Shown here in pieces: positions 7,372-13,828 of a DNA stretch of 19,579 nt (positions within the stretch are counted from its first letter, which is position 1; each line of letters starts with the position of its first letter). A model generated the notes under the pieces. The model was not told the origin of the DNA, ran no database searches, and saw only the letters and a program-made list of their open reading frames with translations. The position numbers and the translations under genes were made by a program. Where the stretch lies: positions 1 to 19,579 of the forward strand of contig DASWTM010000305.1 in NCBI GenBank assembly GCA_036402115.1. The letters are read 5' to 3'. Origin of the DNA: Chryseosolibacter sp036402115 (GTDB lineage: Bacteria; Bacteroidota; Bacteroidia; Cytophagales; Cyclobacteriaceae).

Positions 7372-8619
7372 ATGCAGGTTTTTAAATTTGGTGGCGCCTC
7401 CGTAAAGGACTCAGAAGGCGTAAAAAATGTTGCCTTAATTCTACAGAAATTCACCGACCAGAACCTTGTGGTTGTGGTCTCCGCAATGGGCAAAACCACA
7501 AACGCCCTTGAGCGTGTATTGTCCGCTTTTCAAAGCTCTGCCGACTACCTGCACGAACTGTCGCTACTAAAAGAATACCACAGGGACATCATGAAGGATC
7601 TCTTCCCTTCCGATCACATCGTCTGGAAAGTAATTGATGATGAGTGGCGAAGTACCGAACGAAAGTTGAAAGCAGATTATGATGAACCCGATCAGCGTTA
7701 TGACCAGGTGGTCTCACAAGGAGAGGTCATCTCGACCCTCATCGTATCGCACTACCTCAATCATCTAAAGCTTGCCGTTGAATGGTTGGATGCACGCGAC
7801 TTTGTTGCCACGGATGAAAACTATCGCGAAGGCATAGTGGACTGGAACGCGACAGCGCAAAAAATAAAAACCATCGACTTCACGAAACTCAGACTCAAAG
7901 TCACACAAGGCTTCATTGGACGAACACCCACGGGGTTTACGACAACACTTGGTCGCGATGGCTCTGATTTTTCTGCAGCCATCTTCGCCTACTGTCTCGA
8001 TGCCAAGGGTGTAACAATCTGGAAAGATGTACCGGGCGTGATGAATGCCGATCCCAAGCGAATGAAAGCGGTGACAGTGTTCGAAGAATTGCCTTTCCGA
8101 GAGGCAGCCGAGATGACCTACTATGGAGCTTCTGTCATTCACCCGAAGACAATTAAACCACTCGCTACAAAAGGAATTCCATTGTATGTAAAGAACTTCG
8201 ATGATCCCGCATTACCCGGAACGAAAATTCATGAATGTCATGTCGACAAACTTCCTCCGCTGTATGTTTTCAAAGACAATCAGTGTCTGATCTCCTGCAA
8301 AGTGACAGACTATACATTTGTCACTGAAGATCACATGCGAAAGATCTTCCACGCGTTAAGCGAATTGAACATCCATCTGAACGTGATGCAAAACTCAGCG
8401 ATCTCTTTTTCTTTTTGTATCGATTTTCGCGAAAGCAAAGTCAAAGCGTTGATTCAAACGCTTCAGCACTTTTTTGAAGTGTATTACAACACTGGACTGA
8501 CGTTGGTGACTATCAAGAATTACGATCAGGAAAGTTTTGATACGTTCCGAAAGAAGCCGGGAGTGATATTGGAACAGTCTTCAAGGTCTACGCTGCAGTT
8601 GTTAATGAAGTCCGCCTAA
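7372..8619 (+). CDS. aspartate kinase (monofunctional)
   Basis: 415 residues. The N-terminal KFGGAS (5-10) is the nucleotide-binding start of aspartokinases; GRDGSDFSA, WKDVPGVMNADPK and MTYYGASVIHPKTI are the conserved aspartate and ATP-binding segments of the kinase domain (to about 285). Residues 300-400 form the ACT-domain regulatory part, including NLHLNVMQNSA-like and YNTGLTLVTI segments. It phosphorylates L-aspartate, the first step to diaminopimelate/lysine, threonine and methionine. No homoserine dehydrogenase domain follows, so it is not the fused ThrA type. No lysine riboswitch or leader peptide fits in the 51-bp gap upstream, so feedback through the ACT domains is the likely control. 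The stop codon abuts the repeat region that follows. Confidence 0.92.
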   Translation: MQVFKFGGASVKDSEGVKNVALILQKFTDQNLVVVVSAMGKTTNALERVLSAFQSSADYLHELSLLKEYHRDIMKDLFPSDHIVWKVIDDEWRSTERKLKADYDEPDQRYDQVVSQGEVISTLIVSHYLNHLKLAVEWLDARDFVATDENYREGIVDWNATAQKIKTIDFTKLRLKVTQGFIGRTPTGFTTTLGRDGSDFSAAIFAYCLDAKGVTIWKDVPGVMNADPKRMKAVTVFEELPFREAAEMTYYGASVIHPKTIKPLATKGIPLYVKNFDDPALPGTKIHECHVDKLPPLYVFKDNQCLISCKVTDYTFVTEDHMRKIFHALSELNIHLNVMQNSAISFSFCIDFRESKVKALIQTLQHFFEVYYNTGLTLVTIKNYDQESFDTFRKKPGVILEQSSRSTLQLLMKSA

Positions 8620-8772
8620 AAGCACCAATAACCAATAACCAAATTCCAAAGGTATAAATCAATGAACGAAGGTTTATTCTAGTAGTAAAGGATTTTTGAA
8701 ATCCAAAATCGTAGGTGCTTCTTCCCATTTTGTATACTCTATTTGGAATTTGGTACTTGGTTATTGGTGCTT
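8620..8772. repeat. 31-bp inverted repeat (arms 8620-8650 and 8742-8772)
   Basis: The left arm begins AAGCACCAATAACCAATAAC and the right arm is its reverse complement, matching at 29 of 31 positions with the two differences adjacent. The left arm starts on the third base-plus-one of the kinase stop, so the hairpin would form right at the end of that mRNA. The stem carries a short internal repeat (AATAACC twice). A 91-nt spacer makes an efficient intrinsic terminator uncertain. Confidence 0.75.
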
Positions 8773-8799
8773 TATCGTAGACGAAATCTTCATCGTTTG
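8694..8799. repeat. direct repeat copy A (106 bp)
   Basis: Aligns without gaps to 8828-8933 at an offset of 134 bp, with 13 differences by my hand count (about 88% identity). The last bases correspond to the final codons Lys-Arg-stop of the phosphatase gene, so copy A carries a remnant of that gene's 3' end. Confidence 0.8.
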
Positions 8800-8827
8800 T
8801 TTACAAAGACTCAGCCTGACTACAGGA

Positions 8828-8933
8828 CTTTGAAATCTAAAATCGTAGGTGCTTCTTCCCATTTTGGATGCTCTATTTGAGATTTGGTTATTGGTTATTG
8901 GTGCTTTGTCGCAGACGAATTCCTCACCGTTTG
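8828..8933. repeat. direct repeat copy B (106 bp), running into the phosphatase stop
   Basis: Gap-free partner of 8694-8799. It contains the 31-bp arm at 8876-8906 (29 of 31 matches to the complement of 8620-8650) and its last 10 bp are the stop codon and last residues of the phosphatase gene. This is probably the parental copy, as it is continuous with the intact gene. Confidence 0.8.
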
Positions 8934-9403
8934 ACTTCCACCTCCAGCTTGTCCAAAAACCCCTCCATCGTCCTATCCAAAATATCAAACACCTCCTGAA
9001 AGTTCTTCTCCCCTCCGTAATAAGGATCCGGTACATCGCCTTTGCCTTGCGGATCGTAGTCGCGCATCATCTGAATTTTCGGCTTATGTTTTTCATCTTT
9101 CAGGAGACGATGAATGTTAGTGAAGTTGCTGCTGTCCATGGCCAGGATGTAGTCGAAATCTTCGAGATCATCGACCGAAAGTTGTCGGCCACAGTGCTCG
9201 ATAGCTACGCCATTCTTTTTTGCGTTAGCAATTGTCCGCGGGTCCGGATTGTCTCCGATGTGATAGTTTGAAGTGCCGCATGAATCCGCTTCAATGCTGT
9301 GTTCAATGCCACGTTGCTTCACTTTATGTTTAAAGATTGCTTCGGCCAGGGGTGATCGGCAAATATTTCCCAGGCACACGAAAAGCACACGGGTTTTAGT
9401 CAT
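8924..9403 (-). CDS. low-molecular-weight protein tyrosine phosphatase
   Basis: 159 residues, the usual length. The N-terminal P-loop CLGNICRS holds the nucleophile Cys10 and Arg16 of the C-x5-R motif, and the general acid Asp126 lies in DPYYGG. A soluble cytoplasmic phosphotyrosine phosphatase. Bacterial relatives either control capsule tyrosine kinases (Wzb type) or act as general housekeeping phosphatases; no kinase or capsule export gene is in the window, so the partner is unknown. Its last codons overlap the direct repeat copy B. It is divergent from the enoyl-CoA hydratase across a hairpin-rich gap. The ATG at 9403 gives the standard TRVLFVCLGN start. Confidence 0.95.
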   Translation of the reverse strand: MTKTRVLFVCLGNICRSPLAEAIFKHKVKQRGIEHSIEADSCGTSNYHIGDNPDPRTIANAKKNGVAIEHCGRQLSVDDLEDFDYILAMDSSNFTNIHRLLKDEKHKPKIQMMRDYDPQGKGDVPDPYYGGEKNFQEVFDILDRTMEGFLDKLEVEVKR

Positions 9404-9447
9404 AATCGATGTTTTTAAGTCGAAAACAGCTTTAAATAAGCCGCAAA

Positions 9448-9484
9448 GAAAGATAAATAACGGTTACTAGCGAGCGGCAAAAAG
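9448..9484 (-). promoter_or_regulatory. tentative promoter for the tyrosine phosphatase
   Basis: On the minus strand CTTTTTG (9484-9478) is followed after 22 bp by TATCTTTC (9455-9448), one base off TAnnTTTG. It would give a leader of about 40 nt before the ATG at 9403. Spacing is slightly long, so confidence is low. Confidence 0.25.
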
Positions 9485-9519
9485 GATATAAATCGACAAA
9501 GCACCAATTTTTGTCCGCT

Positions 9520-9540
9520 TCCCGAGCGATCGGGATTTTC
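9520..9540 (+). terminator. hairpin with T-tract (terminator-like) in a divergent gap
   Basis: TCCCGA (9520-9525), loop GCGA, TCGGGA (9530-9535), then TTTTC. A perfect 6-bp GC-rich stem with a tetraloop and a short U-tract in the rightward direction. No annotated gene ends here, so it would stop either an unseen transcript or the leader of the hydratase. It may equally be a dispersed REP-like palindrome. Confidence 0.5.
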
Positions 9541-9541
9541 T

Positions 9542-9574
9542 GAAAAGCCTTTCTCCCGCCTGAGAAGGCTTTTC
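9542..9574 (+). terminator. strong 13-bp hairpin
   Basis: GAAAAGCCTTTCTC (9542-9555) pairs with GAGAAGGCTTTTC (9562-9574) with one bulged T and the 6-nt loop CCGCCT. It is followed by CTATT, a poor U-tract. Together with the preceding hairpin it looks like a tandem terminator or a structured RNA. Confidence 0.5.
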
Positions 9575-9586
9575 CTATTAAACAGG

Positions 9587-9602
9587 GTCTCCTAGCGGGG
9601 AC
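9587..9602 (+). other. third hairpin of the cluster
   Basis: GTCTCC (9587-9592), loop TAGC, GGGGAC (9597-9602): six pairs including one G-U in the plus-strand RNA. Its right arm also pairs with 9509-9516 (TTTTGTCC with GGACAAAA), so the two structures exclude one another. Confidence 0.35.
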
Positions 9603-9664
9603 AAAACGCCATTCACCACGTCTTGATTTTGACCCACCTGGACGACCTGAACTGGTCTATAAAA

Positions 9665-9692
9665 TTTTAAATTTTAAATTTTAAATTTCAAA
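9665..9692 (+). repeat. heptanucleotide tandem repeat before the hydratase
   Basis: Three perfect TTTTAAA units at 9665-9685 and a fourth, TTTCAAA, at 9686-9692, ending 8 bp before the ATG at 9701. It would fall in the promoter or the leader of the hydratase, where a change in copy number would alter spacing or ribosome access. No Shine-Dalgarno site is present. Confidence 0.8.
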
Positions 9693-9700
9693 TTGACCCA

Positions 9701-10474
9701 ATGGAATACATCATCGTCAATCCCGCTTATGCGCCACGCGTTGCGCTTATTCAACTGAACCGCCCAAAGGAATTGAATGCATTGAATCTTCAACTCATGA
9801 TGGAATTGCGGGATGCGTTGCAGGAGCTCGATAAGAATGACAATGTTCGGGCAATCATTATCACCGGCAATGAACAGGCATTTGCTGCTGGAGCAGACAT
9901 CAAACAAATGGCTGACAAATCTGCAATTGACATGCTGAAAGTGGATCAGTTCAACACCTGGGATCAGATCCGGAAAACCAAAAAGCCAATTATCGCAGCT
10001 GTATCGGGATTTGCATTGGGTGGAGGATGCGAACTTGCCATGACGTGCGATATGATCATCGCATCGGAGACGGCTAAATTTGGCCAGCCTGAAATTAAGA
10101 TTGGGGTGATGCCTGGCGCAGGTGGCACGCAACGGCTCACAAAGGCGATCGGGAAAGCAAAGGCAATGGAACTCGTTCTTACAGGAAGATTTATTTCGGG
10201 TGAGGAAGCGATGAATTATGGACTCGTCAACAAAGTAGTGCCTGTGGAAATGTATTTGCATGAGGCCGTGCAGCTTGCAAAGGAGATTGCAGAGATGTCA
10301 CCAATAGCTGCACAATTAGCAAAAGAGTCTGTGAATCGTTCTTTTGAAACACACCTTGACGAAGGCTTGCATTTCGAGCGTAAGAATTTCTACCTGGCCT
10401 TTGCGTCCGAAGATCAGAAGGAAGGTATGAAAGCGTTTGTGGAAAAAAGAAAGCCGAATTACACCGGCAAATAA
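9701..10474 (+). CDS. enoyl-CoA hydratase/isomerase family protein
   Basis: 257 residues, a full-length crotonase. The oxyanion-hole region is present (AFAAGADIKQM at 60-70 and GFALGGGCELAM), with both catalytic glutamates at 111 (CELAM) and 131 (GQPEIKIG), as in true hydratases. MPGAGGTQRL is also typical. It hydrates trans-2-enoyl-CoA to 3-hydroxyacyl-CoA in the cytoplasm, for fatty-acid beta-oxidation or a related acyl-CoA degradation route. No other beta-oxidation genes are in the window, so the precise pathway is open. The leader carries a heptanucleotide repeat and a hairpin cluster upstream; a bidirectional terminator follows the stop. Confidence 0.93.
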   Translation: MEYIIVNPAYAPRVALIQLNRPKELNALNLQLMMELRDALQELDKNDNVRAIIITGNEQAFAAGADIKQMADKSAIDMLKVDQFNTWDQIRKTKKPIIAAVSGFALGGGCELAMTCDMIIASETAKFGQPEIKIGVMPGAGGTQRLTKAIGKAKAMELVLTGRFISGEEAMNYGLVNKVVPVEMYLHEAVQLAKEIAEMSPIAAQLAKESVNRSFETHLDEGLHFERKNFYLAFASEDQKEGMKAFVEKRKPNYTGK

Positions 10475-10477
10475 AAA

Positions 10478-10509
10478 GAGCCAGGAAGCGCGCATGGCTT
10501 TCCTGGCTC
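10478..10509. terminator. bidirectional terminator hairpin
   Basis: GAGCCAGGAA (10478-10487) pairs perfectly with TTCCTGGCTC (10500-10509), giving a 10-bp stem and a 12-nt loop. It lies 3 bp after the hydratase stop and 19 bp after the stop of the convergent DUF6588-like gene. AAAAA at 10473-10477 supplies a T-tract for the leftward transcript. Confidence 0.8.
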
Positions 10510-10528
10510 CACGATATCCTTGGTGAGC

Positions 10529-11542
10529 TTATCTTACGGAAATTCCAAATCCTACTGTCAAACACTTGTACTTCTGCAGTGTATAATCGGCATGAAACGT
10601 AAATACTGCCAACTTTAATCTTGTTCCTACAGTAGCGCGTGGGCCTGATGCAGCGAAATTCAAGTTAACCGGATCTTTCAACTCTTCGGTACCATCTTCG
10701 TCCAGGTCGTAACGTCCTTTCAAGGCAAGATTCGACTTCGCGATGTTGTAACCTACGCCTCCATAAAATGTAATGACCGAAAATTTCTTGCCGATCAGCA
10801 CCTGCATTGTTGTTGCATTCATCGTAAATATGCCACGCTGATCTGCGTTCTGCAGATTAGCAGCATCCAACTGAGTCTGGGCTTCGAATCTGGTATAGCC
10901 CACGAACGCAGAAAGATCAAATGGCATCAGTTTAATGCCTGGAATCCATTGCTTGATATCATGCATCACCCCTACACCAAACATTTTTACTGTACCATCA
11001 TCGCCAAGATCGAGCGTAGGAATATACCGGAATTTAAGATCCGTATTTTTTGGCAGTCCAAATCCAAGATGTACCATCGGTACAGGTACTTTGTTTGTCT
11101 TAATTTCAGCTTTCAGATCAAGGCCTTCCGGGCTATTGAAACGCTGTGTTGGATCATCGACCAAATAAAATGGCGATGACTTTGCAGGGCCTAGGATTGT
11201 TGAAACGTTCGGTCCACCATTTGCAGTCTCATCGAGAGCAACCTCCTGGAGCTTGAGATCGGCAGCCCGAAACATGGTTTCACTTGTTGGGATTGTCATC
11301 GCATTCACCGTGATCGTTAAATCAACGCCTGCAATCTTATGAGGCTTGGCAGTATTGTACCAGCCTTGGTTTAGCCCGAGGCTAAGCGATTTCATAACAG
11401 GATCCACATAGGCCCCGATCAATTTATTTGCATCACTAATGCTACCTTCCAACAACTCCTCAATATCATCCTGAGCAAATGAAGGTAGCGCGGAGGCCGC
11501 GAGAAGTGCAATTAAAACCGAAACACGGCAAAACAGTTTCAT
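10529..11542 (-). CDS. DUF6588-like predicted outer membrane protein
   Basis: 337 residues with a signal peptide cut near PSFAQ (residue 24). The mature part has a glycine-rich, alternating-strand pattern (FGLPKNTDLKFRYIP, FDLSAFVGYTRFEAQ, VITFYGGVGYNIAKS, FTFHADYTLQKYKCLTVGFGISVR) that ends in aromatic beta-strands, as in outer membrane barrels. I recognise the Bacteroidota DUF6588 family, which has no known function. The acidic DLDEDGTEELKD insertion between late strands could be a calcium-binding surface loop (inference). It is a single gene, convergent with the hydratase and divergent from waaA by 113 bp. Porin or lipid transport roles are possible but not shown. Confidence 0.8.
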   Translation of the reverse strand: MKLFCRVSVLIALLAASALPSFAQDDIEELLEGSISDANKLIGAYVDPVMKSLSLGLNQGWYNTAKPHKIAGVDLTITVNAMTIPTSETMFRAADLKLQEVALDETANGGPNVSTILGPAKSSPFYLVDDPTQRFNSPEGLDLKAEIKTNKVPVPMVHLGFGLPKNTDLKFRYIPTLDLGDDGTVKMFGVGVMHDIKQWIPGIKLMPFDLSAFVGYTRFEAQTQLDAANLQNADQRGIFTMNATTMQVLIGKKFSVITFYGGVGYNIAKSNLALKGRYDLDEDGTEELKDPVNLNFAASGPRATVGTRLKLAVFTFHADYTLQKYKCLTVGFGISVR

Positions 11543-11641
11543 AGTCGGATATTAAAATTAAATAAGTTTACAAGTTAAATGTTTTTGCCGCTTACCCGAT
11601 GAATTTGCCCAAATAAAAATCGGTTGCGCCACCATAAATAG

Positions 11642-11649
11642 TATTTTTG
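11642..11649 (+). promoter_or_regulatory. -7 promoter box for waaA (TATTTTTG)
   Basis: TATTTTTG is a perfect TAnnTTTG box ending only 6 bp before the waaA ATG at 11656. Transcription would start at or within a few bases of the ATG, implying a leaderless or nearly leaderless mRNA. A TTG at 11624-11626 is a possible -33 element but is closer (15 bp) than usual. Confidence 0.4.
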
Positions 11650-11655
11650 CACCCG

Positions 11656-12912
11656 ATGATTTTTGTCTACAACGTTTCCATTTTTGCACTGAGCCTTCTC
11701 CTGAAAACGGCAAGTCTTTTTCATCCCAAAGCCAAAGCATTTGTAACCGGGAGACGTAGGGTTTTGACCTCGATCAAAACTTCCTTGAAAGAAAATACTT
11801 CTCCAGTTGTGTGGGTCCATTGCGCATCGCTTGGTGAATTCGAGCAGGGACGGCCTGTTATTGAAGCCATTAAATCTTCTTATCCAGCGCATAAGATCGT
11901 TCTTACATTTTTTTCTCCTTCAGGGTTCGAGGTCAGGAAAAATTTCCCGCTGGCCGATTTCGTCTTCTATCTGCCGTGGGATACCAAGTCGAACGCCCGT
12001 CAGTTCGTTGAAGTTGTTAATCCTCGGCTTGCTATTTTTATCAAATATGAATTCTGGTATCATTATTCGGCTGAATTGAGAAAGCGAAACATTCACCTGC
12101 TATCCGTGTCGTCTATTTTTCGCGATTCGCAGATTTTCTTCAAGCCCCACGGAGGATTACATCGTAGAATTCTGAAGAACTTTTCCTGGTTCTTCGTGCA
12201 AAATCAGGAGTCGATCAAACTATTGAATTCGATCGGGCTGAAGAACATCACACGCGCGGGCGACACTCGATTCGATCGCGTTCGAAAAATTCAGAAAGCG
12301 AGTGAGCGTATAGACATGGTTGAACGATTTAAGAACAACCAAAAGGTTTTCGTAATTGGAAGCTCCTGGCCTCAGGATCATGATGTATTGCTTCCGTTTA
12401 TCAATGAAAATCGCTTGAAGTTCATCATTGCTCCTCATGAAATTCATGAGAGCACGCTGAAAGAACTCGAGGCGGGATTACAGGTGAAGGCGATCCGATA
12501 TTCACGGGCGAACGAAAAAAATGTTGAAGATGCATCCGTTTTAATTATCGATAATGTCGGCATGCTTAGCAAACTCTATCGCTATGGTGAGTTCGCGTAC
12601 GTAGGAGGCGCATTCGGCAAAGGCTTACACAATATTCTCGAAGCCGCCTCCAATGGAATTCCAATTCTATTTGGGAATAAGAATTACGAAAAATTTCAGG
12701 AGGCGGTCGATCTTATCAACAGAGGAGGTGCTTTCGCGATCGCAGATTTTGCAGAGCTTAAAGAGAAATATGAAATGTTAAATGTTCCTGAGAGCTTCCT
12801 GCTCGCCTGTGAAGTAACGCGTCAGTATGTTGACGACAATCTTGGTGCGACCGATAAGATCATGGCCTATTGCAAACCGATTTTGACAAAAGACTTTAAA
12901 AACATACTTTAA
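11656..12912 (+). CDS. waaA: 3-deoxy-D-manno-octulosonic acid (Kdo) transferase
   Basis: 418 residues from the ATG at 11656; an upstream TTG at 11647 is rejected because it lies inside the likely -7 box. The N-terminal hydrophobic helix (about 1-22) is the membrane anchor. Motif WVHCASLGEFEQGRPVIE holds the conserved base Glu61, and LTFFSPSGFEV, LPWDT and IKYEFWYH are family signatures. The C-terminal half is a GT-B nucleotide domain (FVIGSSWPQDHD, IIAPHEIHE, YVGGAFGKGLHNILEAASNGIPILFG). It transfers Kdo from CMP-Kdo to lipid A precursor on the inner membrane's cytoplasmic side. It is first of a three-gene operon, with 4 bp to rsgA. Confidence 0.95.
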   Translation: MIFVYNVSIFALSLLLKTASLFHPKAKAFVTGRRRVLTSIKTSLKENTSPVVWVHCASLGEFEQGRPVIEAIKSSYPAHKIVLTFFSPSGFEVRKNFPLADFVFYLPWDTKSNARQFVEVVNPRLAIFIKYEFWYHYSAELRKRNIHLLSVSSIFRDSQIFFKPHGGLHRRILKNFSWFFVQNQESIKLLNSIGLKNITRAGDTRFDRVRKIQKASERIDMVERFKNNQKVFVIGSSWPQDHDVLLPFINENRLKFIIAPHEIHESTLKELEAGLQVKAIRYSRANEKNVEDASVLIIDNVGMLSKLYRYGEFAYVGGAFGKGLHNILEAASNGIPILFGNKNYEKFQEAVDLINRGGAFAIADFAELKEKYEMLNVPESFLLACEVTRQYVDDNLGATDKIMAYCKPILTKDFKNIL

Positions 12913-12916
12913 TACT

Positions 12917-13828
12917 ATGCAGGGAATGGTACTTCGCTCGACCGGCTCCTTCTATGATGTGCTCACAGACAGCGGAGTAAAATACAATTGCAAGGTTCGC
13001 GGAAAGATCAGGTTGGAAGGAATCAAAGAAACTAACCCCGTAGCTGTTGGCGACAGGGTCGAATTTGATCTTGATAATGAAGTTGGTTCCATCACTGCAA
13101 TTCTTCCGCGAACCAACCATATGTTAAGGCGTTCGGTAAAGAAGACTGGACATGCGCATGTGCTCGCGGCAAACATTGATCAGGTTATGGTGATTGCCAC
13201 GCTTGCCTTCCCCAGAACTTCGCTTGGATTTATTGATCGATTCCTTGTTGCGGCCGAATCATTTCGCATTCCGCAGGTACTCGTGTTCAACAAAAAGGAT
13301 TTACTGGACGAGGAGTCACTCGCTTACCAGCAGAACCTGATGAGGGATTATGAGAAAATTGGAGTGACATGTTTTTCCATCAGCGCCCAACAGGAAGGGC
13401 TCACACTCATTCCAATACTTGAAAACAAAACCACCCTGATCGCAGGCCATTCGGGTGTTGGTAAGTCAACGCTGCTAAACACCATTGCTCCGGGCTTGAA
13501 TCAGAAGACCGGTGAAGTCTCTGGGTTCTCTTCAAAGGGCACACACACGACAACATTTGCGGAAATGTTTCAGCTTGGTGCAAACACATTCGTCATTGAC
13601 ACACCGGGGGTGAAAGAGTGGGGCCTTGTTGATATGGAAGACCAGGAGGTATCAGATTATTTTCCTGAAATGCGCGACCTGCGGCTTGAATGCAAGTTCG
13701 GATCGAAATGCCTGCACCTGAACGAACCAAAGTGTGCGATCATTGATGCCGTTCAAACCGGGAAGATCGCATTATCACGGTATGAAAGTTATGTCGGTAT
13801 GCTGACAGAAGACGATAATCGAAAGTGA
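12917..13828 (+). CDS. rsgA: ribosome small subunit-dependent GTPase A
   Basis: 303 residues. An N-terminal OB-fold (1-70) is followed by a circularly permuted GTPase with motif order G4 (NKKDL, 125-129), G5 (SISAQ), G1 (GHSGVGKST, 177-185), G2 (KGTHTTT) and G3 (DTPG, 228-231). The C-terminal zinc-binding cluster Cys259, Cys265, His267, Cys273 is complete. It helps late 30S subunit maturation in the cytoplasm. The ATG at 12917 is 4 bp after the waaA stop, and its stop is shared with the next gene's start (TGATG), so the three genes are very probably co-transcribed. Confidence 0.96.
   Translation: MQGMVLRSTGSFYDVLTDSGVKYNCKVRGKIRLEGIKETNPVAVGDRVEFDLDNEVGSITAILPRTNHMLRRSVKKTGHAHVLAANIDQVMVIATLAFPRTSLGFIDRFLVAAESFRIPQVLVFNKKDLLDEESLAYQQNLMRDYEKIGVTCFSISAQQEGLTLIPILENKTTLIAGHSGVGKSTLLNTIAPGLNQKTGEVSGFSSKGTHTTTFAEMFQLGANTFVIDTPGVKEWGLVDMEDQEVSDYFPEMRDLRLECKFGSKCLHLNEPKCAIIDAVQTGKIALSRYESYVGMLTEDDNRK

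Larger units (their letters stand above)
8620..8923. repeat. repeat-filled convergent intergenic region (overview)
   Basis: This 304-bp gap between the aspartate kinase and phosphatase stops has no credible gene. It holds one inverted arm (8620-8650), two arms in opposite orientation (8742-8772 and 8876-8906), and a 106-bp direct duplication (8694-8799 and 8828-8933). Open frames across it are low-complexity and lie on repeat arms. Being between convergent genes, the arms could serve as two-way terminators. Confidence 0.7.
9404..9700. other. divergent intergenic region with hairpin cluster (overview)
   Basis: The 297-bp gap between the divergent phosphatase and enoyl-CoA hydratase holds, from left to right, a possible phosphatase promoter, a cluster of three adjacent hairpins (9520-9602) inside a weak outer stem (9509-9516 with 9599-9606), a stretch at 9607-9660 in which I see nothing, and a heptanucleotide repeat (9665-9692). 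I see no protein-coding gene here. Confidence 0.6.

Noticed and set aside
8620..8933. CRISPR array or insertion sequence
   Set aside because: Only two or three copies, no regular spacers, no transposase frame and no terminal inverted repeats enclosing a gene.
8761..9271. Open frames (minus 8761-9036, plus 8849-9271) over the repeat region and phosphatase
   Set aside because: They run across repeat arms and the antisense of the phosphatase, with no recognisable domain; the peptides come from the repeats.
9674..10261. 195-residue minus-strand open frame antisense to the enoyl-CoA hydratase
   Set aside because: Its translation is Cys/His/Phe/Arg-rich without any family motif and it lies wholly on a clear crotonase gene; a frame shadow.
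13825..13827. GTG start for the dioxygenase
   Set aside because: An ATG follows immediately and forms the common TGATG overlap with the rsgA stop.
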